NCBI GenBank assembly: GCA_002422725.1
Contig: DITE01000077.1
Span: 1-64,000, forward strand
Source of the DNA: Bacteroidales bacterium UBA6192
Lineage (GTDB): Bacteria; Bacteroidota; Bacteroidia; Bacteroidales; F082
Direction of reading: 5' to 3'
DNA: 64,000 nucleotides
Shown in pieces: positions 25,118 to 34,666 of this stretch. Made by a program: the position numbers and the translations under genes. Each line of letters opens with the position of its first letter. Position 1 is the stretch's first letter. The notes beneath the pieces were generated by a model. It worked only from the letters and a program-made list of their open reading frames with translations, ran no database searches and was not told the DNA's origin.

Positions 25118-26857
25118 ATGAACCCCGCAATTGACCCTCAAATATTAGCAACTGCATCGAAATGGACCAAAGCTCCATATGACGAAGAAACCATCAGACA
25201 GGTAAATTTTTTAATCGAAAACGATCAGCAGGAACTTATCGAAAGTTTTTATCGAAACCTGGAGTTTGGCACCGGAGGTCTTCGTGGTATTATGGGCGTC
25301 GGGACAAACCGAATGAATAAGTATACTGTTGCTATGGCAACACAGGGCTTAGCTAATTACCTGAAAATTATGTTTCCTGGCAAAAGCGATTTGGCAATGG
25401 CTATTGCCTACGATTGCCGGAACAATAGTCCCTATTTTGCCGAAATCACTGCACAGGTAATGAGTGCTAACGGAGTAAAAGTGTATTTGTTTGAGGGATT
25501 AAGGCCAACTCCGGAGCTTTCATTTGCTATCAGGCACTTTGGCTGTCAGACAGGGGTTGTCATCACTGCATCGCACAACCCAAAGGAATACAACGGATAT
25601 AAAGCCTATTGGAGTGATGGCGGTCAGTTGATAGCGCCTCACGACAAAAATGTGATCGCAGAAGTGGAAAAAATTCTCGATCCGGATATGGTCCGTTTCG
25701 ATTACAATCCAGATTTGATTGTAAAATTGGGTGATGATTTTGATGAAATATACCTCGGCCGAATCAAGGAATTGAGCTTATCACCTGACATTATTCAACG
25801 TCAAAAGGATTTTCCAATTGTTTTTACACCTATCCATGGAACCGCAGTAAGGCTTGTTCCGCAAGCACTTAAGTCATTTGGCTTTGAAAATGTATTTGGG
25901 GTTGATGCGCAAAATATAGTGGATGGCAACTTCCCAACAGTTCATTCTCCTAACCCTGAAGAATCTGCTGCCTTGTCAATGGCTATTGAAAAAGCATATT
26001 CCGTAAACGCCCAATTGGTTATGGCTACCGACCCTGATGCTGACCGGGTTGGTATTGCTGTAAGGGATCATAAGAATCAGTTTGTACTGCTTAACGGCAA
26101 CCAGGCAGCCAGCCTCCTGATTTTTTATCTCCTCACTAAGTGGAAGGAAACAGGTAAACTTTCTGGAAAAGAGTTTATTGTTAAGACAATTGTTACGTCA
26201 GAACTGCTTTTTGATATGGCTGACAAATATGGTGTGGCAAAGTTTGATGTGCTGACGGGCTTCAAATTTATTGCCGATATCATCAGACAATACGAAGGTA
26301 AAATGACTTTTATCGGTGGCGGTGAAGAGAGTTATGGTTATCTGGTTGGCGACTTTGTGCGCGATAAGGATGCAATCAGCGCCTGTGCCATGTTGGCTGA
26401 AACTGCAGCCTGGGCTGCTGATCAGGGGAAAAGCATGTATGAGTTATTGAAAGACTTGTATGTGGAGTTTGGTTTTTATAAAGAAAAACTTTTGTCTGTT
26501 ACAAAAAAAGGTAAAGCTGGTACGGAAGAAATTAAAGCGCTCATGTACCGATTTAGAAACAACCCACCATCGGAAGTTGGTGGATCAAAACTAAGCATGA
26601 TAAAGGATTATCAAGCTGGCATCTGCCGGTCATTGGTTGATAACACCACATCGACAATTGATCTGCCAAAATCGGATGTTTTGCAGTTTTATACAGAGGA
26701 TGGGAGTAAAATCAGCATCAGACCATCAGGCACCGAACCCAAGATTAAATTTTACTTTGGAATCAAAGGGAAACTCAATCGGCGTGAAGACTATGATGAG
26801 GTAAATGAACTGCTTGAGAAAAGGATTGAAAATATAATGAAGTCACTTGATATTTGA
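25118..26857 (+). CDS. Phosphoglucomutase/phosphomannomutase (phospho-sugar mutase)
   Basis: A 579-residue alpha-D-phosphohexomutase of the PgcA/PGM2-like long type. The phosphoserine loop is TASHNPKEYNGYK, the metal-binding loop DPDADRVG, the sugar-binding loop GGGEESYG and the phosphate-binding loop RPSGTEPKIKFY. It interconverts hexose 1- and 6-phosphates, supplying glucose-1-phosphate for UDP-glucose, so it fits the sugar-nucleotide block that precedes it. It begins 43 bp after rfbD. Confidence 0.93.
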   Translation: MNPAIDPQILATASKWTKAPYDEETIRQVNFLIENDQQELIESFYRNLEFGTGGLRGIMGVGTNRMNKYTVAMATQGLANYLKIMFPGKSDLAMAIAYDCRNNSPYFAEITAQVMSANGVKVYLFEGLRPTPELSFAIRHFGCQTGVVITASHNPKEYNGYKAYWSDGGQLIAPHDKNVIAEVEKILDPDMVRFDYNPDLIVKLGDDFDEIYLGRIKELSLSPDIIQRQKDFPIVFTPIHGTAVRLVPQALKSFGFENVFGVDAQNIVDGNFPTVHSPNPEESAALSMAIEKAYSVNAQLVMATDPDADRVGIAVRDHKNQFVLLNGNQAASLLIFYLLTKWKETGKLSGKEFIVKTIVTSELLFDMADKYGVAKFDVLTGFKFIADIIRQYEGKMTFIGGGEESYGYLVGDFVRDKDAISACAMLAETAAWAADQGKSMYELLKDLYVEFGFYKEKLLSVTKKGKAGTEEIKALMYRFRNNPPSEVGGSKLSMIKDYQAGICRSLVDNTTSTIDLPKSDVLQFYTEDGSKISIRPSGTEPKIKFYFGIKGKLNRREDYDEVNELLEKRIENIMKSLDI

Positions 26858-27040
26858 GTTGAATAAATTGATTTTCATATTCAACCATTTGTATCGTACT
26901 TTTTTTTTCAGTTTCTTAATAGACAAATACCTTTTTTGTAATTCTAAGATACATTTACCTTAGTATTCGTAATGATGCTGAGAATTCATGCAATGATATT
27001 GAGAATGACATCAGGCTGCAGATTCTTTCTGAGATTTCCC

Positions 27041-29008
27041 ATGGCTTTTATTCCTGGTCATATTTGTAAAAAGATTATACCAACTTTTTTCTCAGTTGTT
27101 TTTTTTTACTTTCTAACTGTAAGTTCAGTTTTTTCCCAACAATTTCATGAAGATTCACTCACAGTGAAATTGGGTGCTCAAATATTAATTAATGATAGTT
27201 TATGGATAGCCGATCGTGATACTGTTATCATGATTAATGAAGGTGATAATATAATTACCAGAGAGGAAGAAGAAGTTGCTTTTTTTGTAAAACTTAGAAA
27301 ACTTGCCAATAAGAATCTTTTGGCTCAGGAGCTTTACAACCTGACTTTTGTACCTGCCAAGCCTCAAATTTCCTCCAAAATAGACCTGGCTGATAATCAA
27401 GCCCGGTTTCTGCCCTATTCCGGTATGATCATTAGAGATATCCGGATCAAAAAACTTGATATTATCGGCCAGACTGTTTACGATACAACCGTTAGCAGCA
27501 CTTCGCAAATCAACAAAGTGATCAACGCAATTCACATAAAAACCCGGGATAAAATATTGGTAAACAATATTTTTGTTGTTTCTGGTGATACTGTAAATCC
27601 ATGGCTGCTAGCTGATAATGAGAAACATTTGCGTTCGATGTCGTATATCGAGAATGCTGTAATATACCTTAAGTTAGTTGATGACAGATATGTTGATTTA
27701 GTGTATGTTGTGAAAGATAATATTCCTTATGGCTTGCTTCCGGTTTATCAAAGTGCTGAAAGGCAAAGTATTAAAATCTGGAATGGAAATTTTATGGGAT
27801 ATGGCCGACAGTTGGGTTTAGGTGTTGCAAATGACCTGAACCGCCATCCAACTCTTTATATCTCTGAAGCAGATCTGAGTGTGAGAAATATCCAAAATTC
27901 TTTTGTAGATAACCGTATATTTTATAACCGCTCATCAAGTGAAGAGTCATATGGGTTCAAAACACAGCGTGATCTTCTACCCGGTGTGACAAATCTGGCA
28001 GGCGGAATTTCGGCTCAATTCCGGCGATACCAACTACCAGTTTACTTCAATGACGATCAAGGCAATACATTATGGTCATCTTACACCGAAGCCAAAACCT
28101 GGCTGGGGTATCAGTTTCAGGTCAAACAGTCTTCAGATCACTCAAAACGACCTGTTTATTTAACCCCTGCTATTGGATATAACCGCATTAACTATCATAT
28201 GAGGCCTTATGTCAGTTTGGATTCGAACAGGTTTTTGAGCAATAACAGCGCAATTTTTGGGAGCTTAACGCTTACTTCGCAAAACTATGTTCAAACTGCC
28301 TTTTTGTTTGATCAGGGAATTGAAAAGGACTTGCCTTATGGTTACAGTTTAACCTGGGTTTCAGGTTACACTTTCAATGAGTTTTACGAATTGCCATATT
28401 TAGGAATTGATTATCGGTCAGCCCTCTCATTTCAAAAAGCAGGATATTTCAGCACCCAATTTGCCATTGGGGCTCATATGAATAATAAGCAAGCTGAACA
28501 GGGTGTTTTCAAAATCAATCTGAGATATGCCAGTCCTGTTATTCGATTGTTTTCCTATCCACTTAGGTTAATTGCTTCTGCCCAGCACACTCAGGCTATT
28601 CAACGTTCGGGTGGAGATAGCCTGGTGCTAAAAAACAGTGAAGGAGTACCAGGATTAAGAACAGATATCCTCAAAGGCACCATCAAAACTTCCGGAATGG
28701 TTCAGGCTGTGGTGTATCTGCCAGGAAAATGGATAGGATTTAGTTTTACACCATATTGCTTTTTCAATACAGGGCTGATTGGTATAGATGATAAAAAATA
28801 TTTTAAGAACCGCCCTATCAATGGCTTTGGATTGGGATTAAGAATGCGAAACGAGTATCTAATTTTTAATTCCATTCAAATCAGATTGGTGTATTATCCT
28901 TACACGCCATCCAACATCCCAAACTGGTCATTTGATCTAAACGACACCGATAATCTGAGCGATTTTCAGTTTTCGAACTGGATTCCTGACTATATTGAGT
29001 TTAAATAA
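27041..29008 (+). CDS. Outer-membrane beta-barrel protein with POTRA-like N-terminus
   Basis: About 655 residues with an N-terminal signal peptide ending near SVFSQ. The region following SGMIIRDIRIKKLDIIGQTVYD, through TRDKILVNNIFVVSGDTVNPWLLADNEKHLRSMSYIENA (quoted here only as guide; key pattern I-x-I-x-x-L-d-i-G), resembles a POTRA domain, and the last 400 residues alternate in the way of a barrel. The fold suggests a relative of BamA/surface antigen proteins; cargo or role is unknown. Frame extends to an ATG at 26972, but 27041 gives a normal signal peptide. The 3' end overlaps the convergent GreA-like gene by 8 bp. Confidence 0.68.
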   Translation: MAFIPGHICKKIIPTFFSVVFFYFLTVSSVFSQQFHEDSLTVKLGAQILINDSLWIADRDTVIMINEGDNIITREEEEVAFFVKLRKLANKNLLAQELYNLTFVPAKPQISSKIDLADNQARFLPYSGMIIRDIRIKKLDIIGQTVYDTTVSSTSQINKVINAIHIKTRDKILVNNIFVVSGDTVNPWLLADNEKHLRSMSYIENAVIYLKLVDDRYVDLVYVVKDNIPYGLLPVYQSAERQSIKIWNGNFMGYGRQLGLGVANDLNRHPTLYISEADLSVRNIQNSFVDNRIFYNRSSSEESYGFKTQRDLLPGVTNLAGGISAQFRRYQLPVYFNDDQGNTLWSSYTEAKTWLGYQFQVKQSSDHSKRPVYLTPAIGYNRINYHMRPYVSLDSNRFLSNNSAIFGSLTLTSQNYVQTAFLFDQGIEKDLPYGYSLTWVSGYTFNEFYELPYLGIDYRSALSFQKAGYFSTQFAIGAHMNNKQAEQGVFKINLRYASPVIRLFSYPLRLIASAQHTQAIQRSGGDSLVLKNSEGVPGLRTDILKGTIKTSGMVQAVVYLPGKWIGFSFTPYCFFNTGLIGIDDKKYFKNRPINGFGLGLRMRNEYLIFNSIQIRLVYYPYTPSNIPNWSFDLNDTDNLSDFQFSNWIPDYIEFK

Positions 29009-29453
29009 TTGATATAATGGTGTGTGTGTTTCCGGCGAAACTAAACTTGTCGCCACTTTTTAAAGTATGCATTACTTTATAAATTGGCACTTGTGTTGAA
29101 ATTACGGCCACTTTTTTTCCTTCAAAATCAATCAACCCGATGCCAATTGAAATAAAAAAAAGCATTCTATCGGTTTCAACCAAGGCACCAAAATCTACCT
29201 TCGACAGGCTTGTTTCGCCAATTATGTTCAAGGCCTTTAAATTTTGCAACACCTGCCCGGCTTGCTTTTCAAATAATTGTCCTTTACGCAATTGTTGGTT
29301 TCTGAAACCATCGTAACGATCCTTGGGTGGGCCATAAGCATTGGCCTCAGCCTGTGATTCATTCATCGAAGTCAGTATCACCTGATATGAATCCTGCTGG
29401 AGTTGAATACAATGATGCATCAGTTTCTTTTTGTAATCGACATTCAGCATCAT
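29001..29453 (-). CDS. GreA/GreB C-terminal-domain-like protein
   Basis: A 150-residue soluble protein. Its N-terminal half is predicted helical and contains a QAEANAYGPPKDRYD segment; the C-terminal half (FEGKKVAVISTQVPIYKVM, then KSGDKF and a final T-x-I-x-x-I) matches the FKBP-like C-terminal domain of transcript cleavage factors GreA/GreB. Proteins of this kind are often mislabelled as 3-oxoacyl-ACP synthases in databases; nothing in the sequence supports that activity. It may bind RNA polymerase, but this is inference. It starts back to back with the DUF5063 gene. Confidence 0.65.
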   Translation of the reverse strand: MMLNVDYKKKLMHHCIQLQQDSYQVILTSMNESQAEANAYGPPKDRYDGFRNQQLRKGQLFEKQAGQVLQNLKALNIIGETSLSKVDFGALVETDRMLFFISIGIGLIDFEGKKVAVISTQVPIYKVMHTLKSGDKFSFAGNTHTIISII

Positions 29454-29525
29454 TTGACTATTTTTGCCAATGAAACCATTTATTTGGGTTATGACGCAAA
29501 TTTACAGAAATTTAACTCGTATCAT

Positions 29526-30068
29526 ATGGATAAACCCGATGATCTGACCTTATCTCGCAATGTTCTTGAAACAGTCGCTATTGCAAGCGAATTTTGTCTG
29601 CTGGCTGAAGATTCCGGCAAAGTTAATAAAGACGATATGGCAAGATCTTTAGGAAGTTTTATTCCATTACTTTATCTCAGAGGCACTTTGCTCCCTGATA
29701 TCGTTCCGGAATACCCTGAAGCCAATGAGAGGTTTGTTGCAGAAGAGCAGTGGGAAAATATTTTTACACTTTTCAGGGAAAAGTTTGGACAAGACGACAG
29801 ATTCAGATATCTGGACTCACCTGACACAAGTGCTTCTGAAACAGAAATTGGCAGTATATCTGAATGTATAGCGGATATTTATCAGGATTTAAAAGACTTT
29901 GTCCTGCTGTATAAAAGAAATCAGATTGCAGCACGTGAAAACGCTATTCACAGCGTCCGTTTACTCTTCAAAGAGCATTGGGGATTGCTGCTTCTGCGGC
30001 TCATGCCCGTTTTTCATGAGATTAACTATAACCAAAAGACCCCTGAGACAGAACATTATTCATTGTAA
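29526..30068 (+). CDS. DUF5063 domain protein
   Basis: A 180-residue acidic, mostly helical soluble protein that I place in the DUF5063 family from its layout: SRNVLETVAIASEFC at the N-terminus, LYLRGTLLP in the middle and ECIADIYQDLKDFVLLYK near the end. Function is unknown. The reading frame extends another 41 codons upstream into the divergent GreA-like gene; the ATG at 29526 is the likely start. It precedes the iron transporter gene but is separated from it by a palindrome. Confidence 0.7.
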   Translation: MDKPDDLTLSRNVLETVAIASEFCLLAEDSGKVNKDDMARSLGSFIPLLYLRGTLLPDIVPEYPEANERFVAEEQWENIFTLFREKFGQDDRFRYLDSPDTSASETEIGSISECIADIYQDLKDFVLLYKRNQIAARENAIHSVRLLFKEHWGLLLLRLMPVFHEINYNQKTPETEHYSL

Positions 30069-30077
30069 TCTCCTTAT

Positions 30078-30097
30078 TATACCTATATTTAGGTATA
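30078..30097. promoter_or_regulatory. Perfect 8+4+8 palindrome upstream of feoAB
   Basis: TATACCTA, four bases, TAGGTATA. It lies 74 bp before the feoAB start and 10 bp after the DUF5063 stop, has no T-run after it and so is unlikely to be a terminator. Its length and position suit a dimeric metal-responsive repressor of the Fur, DtxR or MntR type, but the half-site does not match a consensus I know exactly. Confidence 0.45.
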
Positions 30098-30170
30098 GAT
30101 GATTATAGTGCTTATCCTTTACTTTGTGCATTAATCCATAGTACTGTTATTGCTAAAATGAAACCCTACA

Positions 30171-32696
30171 ATGACTTTAGCTCAACTAAAAGAAGGTGAA
30201 AAAGCCATTATTATAAAAGTGAAAGGAAGGGGTGCGTTTCGTAAACGCATCATGGAAATGGGCTTTGTAGTTGGCAAACAGGTGATTGTGGTTAGAAACG
30301 CACCTTTACTTGATCCCATTGATTACAATATAATGGGCTATGAGGTCTCGCTTAGGCGAAGTGATGCAGAGCTCATCGAAGTGACAAACGGTTCTGACCT
30401 GCAACTTATTAGTGGATCACCCTATTACGGTGTGCATCAGTTGGAACAGTCATTGCGGCTCAGACCTCTTCCACGGTCAAGGACAATAAGCGTTGCACTG
30501 GTAGGCAACCCCAATTGCGGCAAAACTACCCTCTTTAATGTAGCTTCAGGTTCAACCGAAAGAACCGCAAATTATGGCGGTGTAACCGTTGAGTCCAAGT
30601 CAGCCAAATTCAGATACAACGATTACACATTTAATATTGTAGATCTTCCAGGCACCTATTCCATCACACACTACACTCCTGAGGAGTTGTTTGTGAGAAA
30701 CCACATTTTTACTGAAGTGCCTGACATTATTGTGAATGTTATCGATAGTTCGAATATTGAGAGAAACCTGTATTTGACAACGCAACTTATTGACATGGAC
30801 GTCAGAGTTGTCATTGCTTTAAATATGTTTGATGAACTAACCGAAAAAGGAGATAAACTCGATTATGAAAATCTCGGAAAATTGCTTGGAATACCCATTG
30901 TTCCAACAGTAAGTTCAAAAAATAAAGGTGTTTATGAGCTTTTCGACCGGATTATTCAGGTTTATGAAGAAAATGATCCATCAATCCGACATGTTCATGT
31001 CAATTATGGAACGGATATTGAGAATGCCATAAAAAAAATTCAGGATGTATTAAATATTGATGGCAATCAAGTTGTTACCAACATTATATCACCTCGCTAT
31101 CTCGCCATCAAATTGCTCGAAGGCGATAGCGAAGAGTCGGACAGAATTTCTCAATGCGTGAACAAGTTGAAGATTCTGGAAACTGTTCAACTCGAATCGA
31201 AGAAGATTGAAAACGTGTTTAATGATACCATTGAGACCATCATAACCGATGCAAAGTATGGGTTTATTGAGGGAGCACTGAAAGAGACATTTCAACAGGC
31301 TGTTGAAGTGAAAGCAACACGTAGTAGAATAATTGATAAGGTATTGACAAACAGAATATTAAGCTATCCTATTTTTGTTTTTCTCATGTGGATAGTTTTT
31401 CAGGCCACATTTCTGGTTGGTGATTATCCGATGCAATGGATTGATATGTTTATCAGCTGGTTGGGAGATTCTGTTCGCAGTCTTTTACCCGACAGCATTA
31501 TCCGCGATCTGTTAGTTGATGGTATTATAGGCGGCGTGGGTGGGGTAATTATCTTTCTTCCAAACATTTTAATCCTGTTTTTCTTCCTGTCGCTCATGGA
31601 GACAACCGGGTATATGGCAAGGGTGGCATTTATCGTAGACAAGCTTATGCACAAAGTGGGTTTACACGGACGATCATTTATTCCCTTGCTGATGGGTTTC
31701 GGGTGCAATGTACCGGCCGTTATGGCAACCCGGACAATCGAGAACCGATCGGACCGGCTCGTGACCATGATGATTATTCCATTTATGTCGTGCAGCGCCA
31801 GATATCCTGTTTATATTCTTATAATCAGTGCTTTCTTTGCTGATTTCAGGGGGACTCTCCTATTCCTGATATATCTTATCGGAATCATATTGGCAGCCCT
31901 ACTCGCCTGGTTGTTTCGCAAAACACTGTTTAAAATTGAGGAGATGCCGTTCGTAATGGAGCTCCCTCCATACAGAATCCCAACAACAAAAGCAATATTG
32001 AGGCACACCTGGTTCAAAGGAGCGCAATACCTGAAAAAAATGGGATCGCTTATTTTGATCGCCTCTGCAATTATATGGGCTTTAGGGTATTTCCCTTTAA
32101 ATCCGGACATCGAAAAAAATGCAGAGCTCAAAATAAATGAAATTTCCATACAACGTGATTTAATCTTATCGCAACTCCCTGCAGATGATAGTGTTGGTTT
32201 GGCAAAAACAGTTCAATCTTTTGAAGAGCAAATTGCAGCCATTGAGCTGAGAAGTATGAACAGAAGGCTTGAGCAATCATTTATTGGCAGAATTGGCCAT
32301 TTTCTCTTACCTGTTGTGGAACCTCTCGGGTTTGACTGGAAAATGGGCGTGAGTCTGCTTGCTGGCTCAGCAGCGAAAGAAATTGTTATTTCTACTATGG
32401 GGGTTTTACATCAATCTGGCACTGAAAATGAACCTACTCAAAACCTGATTAGTAAGTTGCGTAACCAACGTTATGAAGAAGGCCCAAAAGCAGATCAACA
32501 TGTGATGAATCCGCTGGTTGCATTCTCCTTCATGATATTTGTATTGATATATTTTCCTTGTATTGCCGTTTTTGCCGCAATCAAAAAAGAATCCGGTCAA
32601 TGGCGGTGGGCAACATTTACAGCTGTTTACACAACTGTTTTGGCTTGGTTAGCATCTTTTGCAGTTTTTCAGATCGGAAGTATGTTGGGATTCTGA
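30171..32696 (+). CDS. feoB: Ferrous iron transporter, FeoA-FeoB fusion
   Basis: An 841-residue fusion. Residues 1-75 form the SH3-like FeoA domain (MTLAQLKEGEKA, RIMEMGFVVGK, GYEVSLRRSDAE). The G domain has the P-loop GNPNCGKTT, a YGGVTVE switch I, DLPGTYS and NMFD. The membrane region follows, with the two Gate motifs around GFGCNVPAVMATRT and GSAAKEIVISTMG. It imports Fe2+ across the inner membrane driven or gated by nucleotide hydrolysis. A fused FeoA is typical of Bacteroidota. A palindrome at 30078-30097 probably bears on its regulation. Confidence 0.96.
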   Translation: MTLAQLKEGEKAIIIKVKGRGAFRKRIMEMGFVVGKQVIVVRNAPLLDPIDYNIMGYEVSLRRSDAELIEVTNGSDLQLISGSPYYGVHQLEQSLRLRPLPRSRTISVALVGNPNCGKTTLFNVASGSTERTANYGGVTVESKSAKFRYNDYTFNIVDLPGTYSITHYTPEELFVRNHIFTEVPDIIVNVIDSSNIERNLYLTTQLIDMDVRVVIALNMFDELTEKGDKLDYENLGKLLGIPIVPTVSSKNKGVYELFDRIIQVYEENDPSIRHVHVNYGTDIENAIKKIQDVLNIDGNQVVTNIISPRYLAIKLLEGDSEESDRISQCVNKLKILETVQLESKKIENVFNDTIETIITDAKYGFIEGALKETFQQAVEVKATRSRIIDKVLTNRILSYPIFVFLMWIVFQATFLVGDYPMQWIDMFISWLGDSVRSLLPDSIIRDLLVDGIIGGVGGVIIFLPNILILFFFLSLMETTGYMARVAFIVDKLMHKVGLHGRSFIPLLMGFGCNVPAVMATRTIENRSDRLVTMMIIPFMSCSARYPVYILIISAFFADFRGTLLFLIYLIGIILAALLAWLFRKTLFKIEEMPFVMELPPYRIPTTKAILRHTWFKGAQYLKKMGSLILIASAIIWALGYFPLNPDIEKNAELKINEISIQRDLILSQLPADDSVGLAKTVQSFEEQIAAIELRSMNRRLEQSFIGRIGHFLLPVVEPLGFDWKMGVSLLAGSAAKEIVISTMGVLHQSGTENEPTQNLISKLRNQRYEEGPKADQHVMNPLVAFSFMIFVLIYFPCIAVFAAIKKESGQWRWATFTAVYTTVLAWLASFAVFQIGSMLGF

Positions 32697-32811
32697 GTTT
32701 TTGAATGGTTTTCTTCGAAAGAACTGAATTTTAAACAACACAGATATTGCATATTAGCCTTTCCCCATGAAAAAACTTGAGCAATGACAGGTTTTTCTGT
32801 ATATTCTTTAC

Positions 32812-32819
32812 TACCTTTG
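32812..32819 (+). promoter_or_regulatory. -7 promoter element for the receiver-Hpt pair
   Basis: TACCTTTG is an exact match to TAnnTTTG and lies 24 bp before the ATG at 32844. The -33 region has only a T-run. Confidence 0.5.
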
Positions 32820-32843
32820 CTTTGAACAACAAACAATTCAAGT

Positions 32844-33221
32844 ATGAGAATTTTGGTAGCTGAAGATAATCCACTTAACCAAAAAATTATTAGTACGTTC
32901 TTAGGTCGTAATAATCATGATGTTATAATGGCAAAAGATGGTTTGGAAGCGGTTGAACTTTTTCAGCAGTATGAATTTGATTGCATACTGATGGATTTGC
33001 ATATGCCAAATATGGATGGTTTTCAAGCAACTGAAGCTATACGAAGCATTCAAAAGGGAATGAAAATTCCAATTATTGCAGTTACTGCAAGTTCACCACT
33101 CGAAGATAAAAGTAATTGTATTGGTGCAGGCATGAACGACTTTATTCAAAAACCTGTGCAATACATTGATATTGAGTTTATTTTACAAAGAGTTGAATCA
33201 GGCTACTATACAATAAATTAA
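32844..33221 (+). CDS. Stand-alone response regulator receiver domain
   Basis: A 125-residue CheY-like protein consisting only of a receiver domain. The acidic pocket is in VAEDN, the phospho-acceptor is Asp51 in LMDLHMP, and Thr81 and Lys103 (TAS, QKP) complete the active site. The LMDLHMPNMDGFQAT signature is that of receivers attached to hybrid histidine kinases rather than of transcription regulators. It has no output domain. The Hpt gene starts 6 bp later, suggesting the two exchange phosphate. No histidine kinase is adjacent. Confidence 0.93.
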   Translation: MRILVAEDNPLNQKIISTFLGRNNHDVIMAKDGLEAVELFQQYEFDCILMDLHMPNMDGFQATEAIRSIQKGMKIPIIAVTASSPLEDKSNCIGAGMNDFIQKPVQYIDIEFILQRVESGYYTIN

Positions 33222-33227
33222 GAAGAC

Positions 33228-33578
33228 ATGAAAGTCATTGACAAATCATCATTTCTGGATACTTTCCAGTATTTTGACAAAGAAATAGTTGTTGAAATCA
33301 TCGATATTTTCTTACAGGAATATCCGGGAAGATTGGTAAACATCAAAAAAGATATTGAGTCAGGTGATTTCGATGCACTTAAATTCGATGCACATAGCCT
33401 CAAAGGTGTTGTTTCAAACTTTGTAGCCAAGGCTCCTCAGGATTATGCCAAAGAACTTGAAATGAAAGGAACTATTAAGGATTCAACAGATTTACTTGAT
33501 ACTTTTCAGAAACTTGAGATTTCCATTTATGATCTGGTCGATGATTTAAACGAACTTCGGTCTGCTTTCGTTATTTAA
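33228..33578 (+). CDS. Stand-alone Hpt (histidine phosphotransfer) domain protein
   Basis: A 116-residue helical protein with the Hpt motif: His56 in DAHSLKGVVSN is the predicted phosphorylation site, with the conserved Lys and Gly at +3 and +4. It would shuttle phosphate between receivers. With the preceding receiver it forms a minimal phosphorelay module equivalent to the C-terminal half of a hybrid kinase. The partner kinase must be encoded elsewhere. Confidence 0.9.
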   Translation: MKVIDKSSFLDTFQYFDKEIVVEIIDIFLQEYPGRLVNIKKDIESGDFDALKFDAHSLKGVVSNFVAKAPQDYAKELEMKGTIKDSTDLLDTFQKLEISIYDLVDDLNELRSAFVI

Positions 33579-33589
33579 CTGCCAATCTT

Positions 33590-34597
33590 TTAGCGCAATG
33601 CCACGTCAATGCGGTTGAGTGCCTCAATCGCGAGCGGATAATTCTCTTTTTTTCTGACTACTTCGCGGTATATTTCTGTAGCTTCCCTTAGTCGGCCCAT
33701 TTCTTCCAGTGTGCGTCCTTTATTGTATAAGGCATCTATATAAGAAGGATCAACTTGCAATACCCTTTCAAAATAATCCAGTGCAATGTTCAGCTTTTCC
33801 AGGTTTACCAGATTGATATACCCTAAATTGTATAATGCATATTTGTTATCGGGCGATATGGTCAGAATTGTGTCGTAATGTGCAATGGCCTTGTCAAATT
33901 CTTCCATCTCCTGATAGTATAAGCCCGTCTGGTATCTGGCCCTTAAAACGTCTGGAAATCTATTCACTGTTGTCAGCAGAAAATCTTCGGCAAGAGGATT
34001 TCTTAACGAAGTATACACTTCTCCTATCTGCAATAATGCATTGAGGTGATTTTCGTCCTGATCAATGGACAGCAGAAAGTTCTTTAAGGCTGATGCTGTA
34101 TCGTTCCTGTCGTAAAATATCATGCCTCTGACGTAATACGCATCAGGGTTAAAATTGCTGATATCAAGTGCTTTATCAGTGAAGCTTCTGGCGAGGTTAT
34201 GATTACCAAGCAGAAGGCTTAATTCAGCAAGTTTAACATAAGCCCTTGCATCGTCAGGAGCAATTTCGCTTGCCTTCATTAAACTTGCACTACACTGATC
34301 AATTTGCTCCATGGCAAAATAAATATCGGCAAGTACAAGATAAAGTGATGGATTATTTGGGTTTATTTCCAAGCCCCGGTTGATATCTTTGAATGCCAGG
34401 TCGATCTTGTTTACTTTAAGGTAAAGCGCGGCCCTTTGGCTCAGCAGTTCGGTATTCATGCTGTCGGAACTTAATGAATGGGTGAGCATCTCCAGGGGGT
34501 TAGCCGGAACCACATCCATTTTTTCCGAGGATTGTTTAACAGAATTGGAACACGAAAAAATGCCTGTCAGCAAAAGCAACAAATAGAAATATTTCAT
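33590..34597 (-). CDS. TPR-repeat lipoprotein
   Basis: A 335-residue protein with a lipoprotein signal (lipobox ending in Cys at GIFSC) and about eight tetratricopeptide repeats, for example ALYLKVNKIDLAFKDINRGL, YFAMEQIDQCSASLMKASEI, YDRNDTASALKNFLLSI and GRTLEEMGRLREATEIYRE. TPRs form a superhelix that binds other proteins; the target is unknown. The frame extends 16 residues upstream, but the start at 34597 gives a clean signal peptide. It is downstream of recA on the same strand with a 69-bp gap. Confidence 0.85.
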   Translation of the reverse strand: MKYFYLLLLLTGIFSCSNSVKQSSEKMDVVPANPLEMLTHSLSSDSMNTELLSQRAALYLKVNKIDLAFKDINRGLEINPNNPSLYLVLADIYFAMEQIDQCSASLMKASEIAPDDARAYVKLAELSLLLGNHNLARSFTDKALDISNFNPDAYYVRGMIFYDRNDTASALKNFLLSIDQDENHLNALLQIGEVYTSLRNPLAEDFLLTTVNRFPDVLRARYQTGLYYQEMEEFDKAIAHYDTILTISPDNKYALYNLGYINLVNLEKLNIALDYFERVLQVDPSYIDALYNKGRTLEEMGRLREATEIYREVVRKKENYPLAIEALNRIDVALR

Positions 34598-34666
34598 ATC
34601 GCAGGAATTCAGATTTACAACATCACATTCAACATGAAGTTGCATTCAAATGAGGGAACCAATGGC

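Noticed and set aside
29001..29453. 3-oxoacyl-ACP synthase annotation often given to such proteins
   Set aside because: No catalytic Cys-His-Asn and only 150 residues; the C-terminus is GreA/GreB-like.
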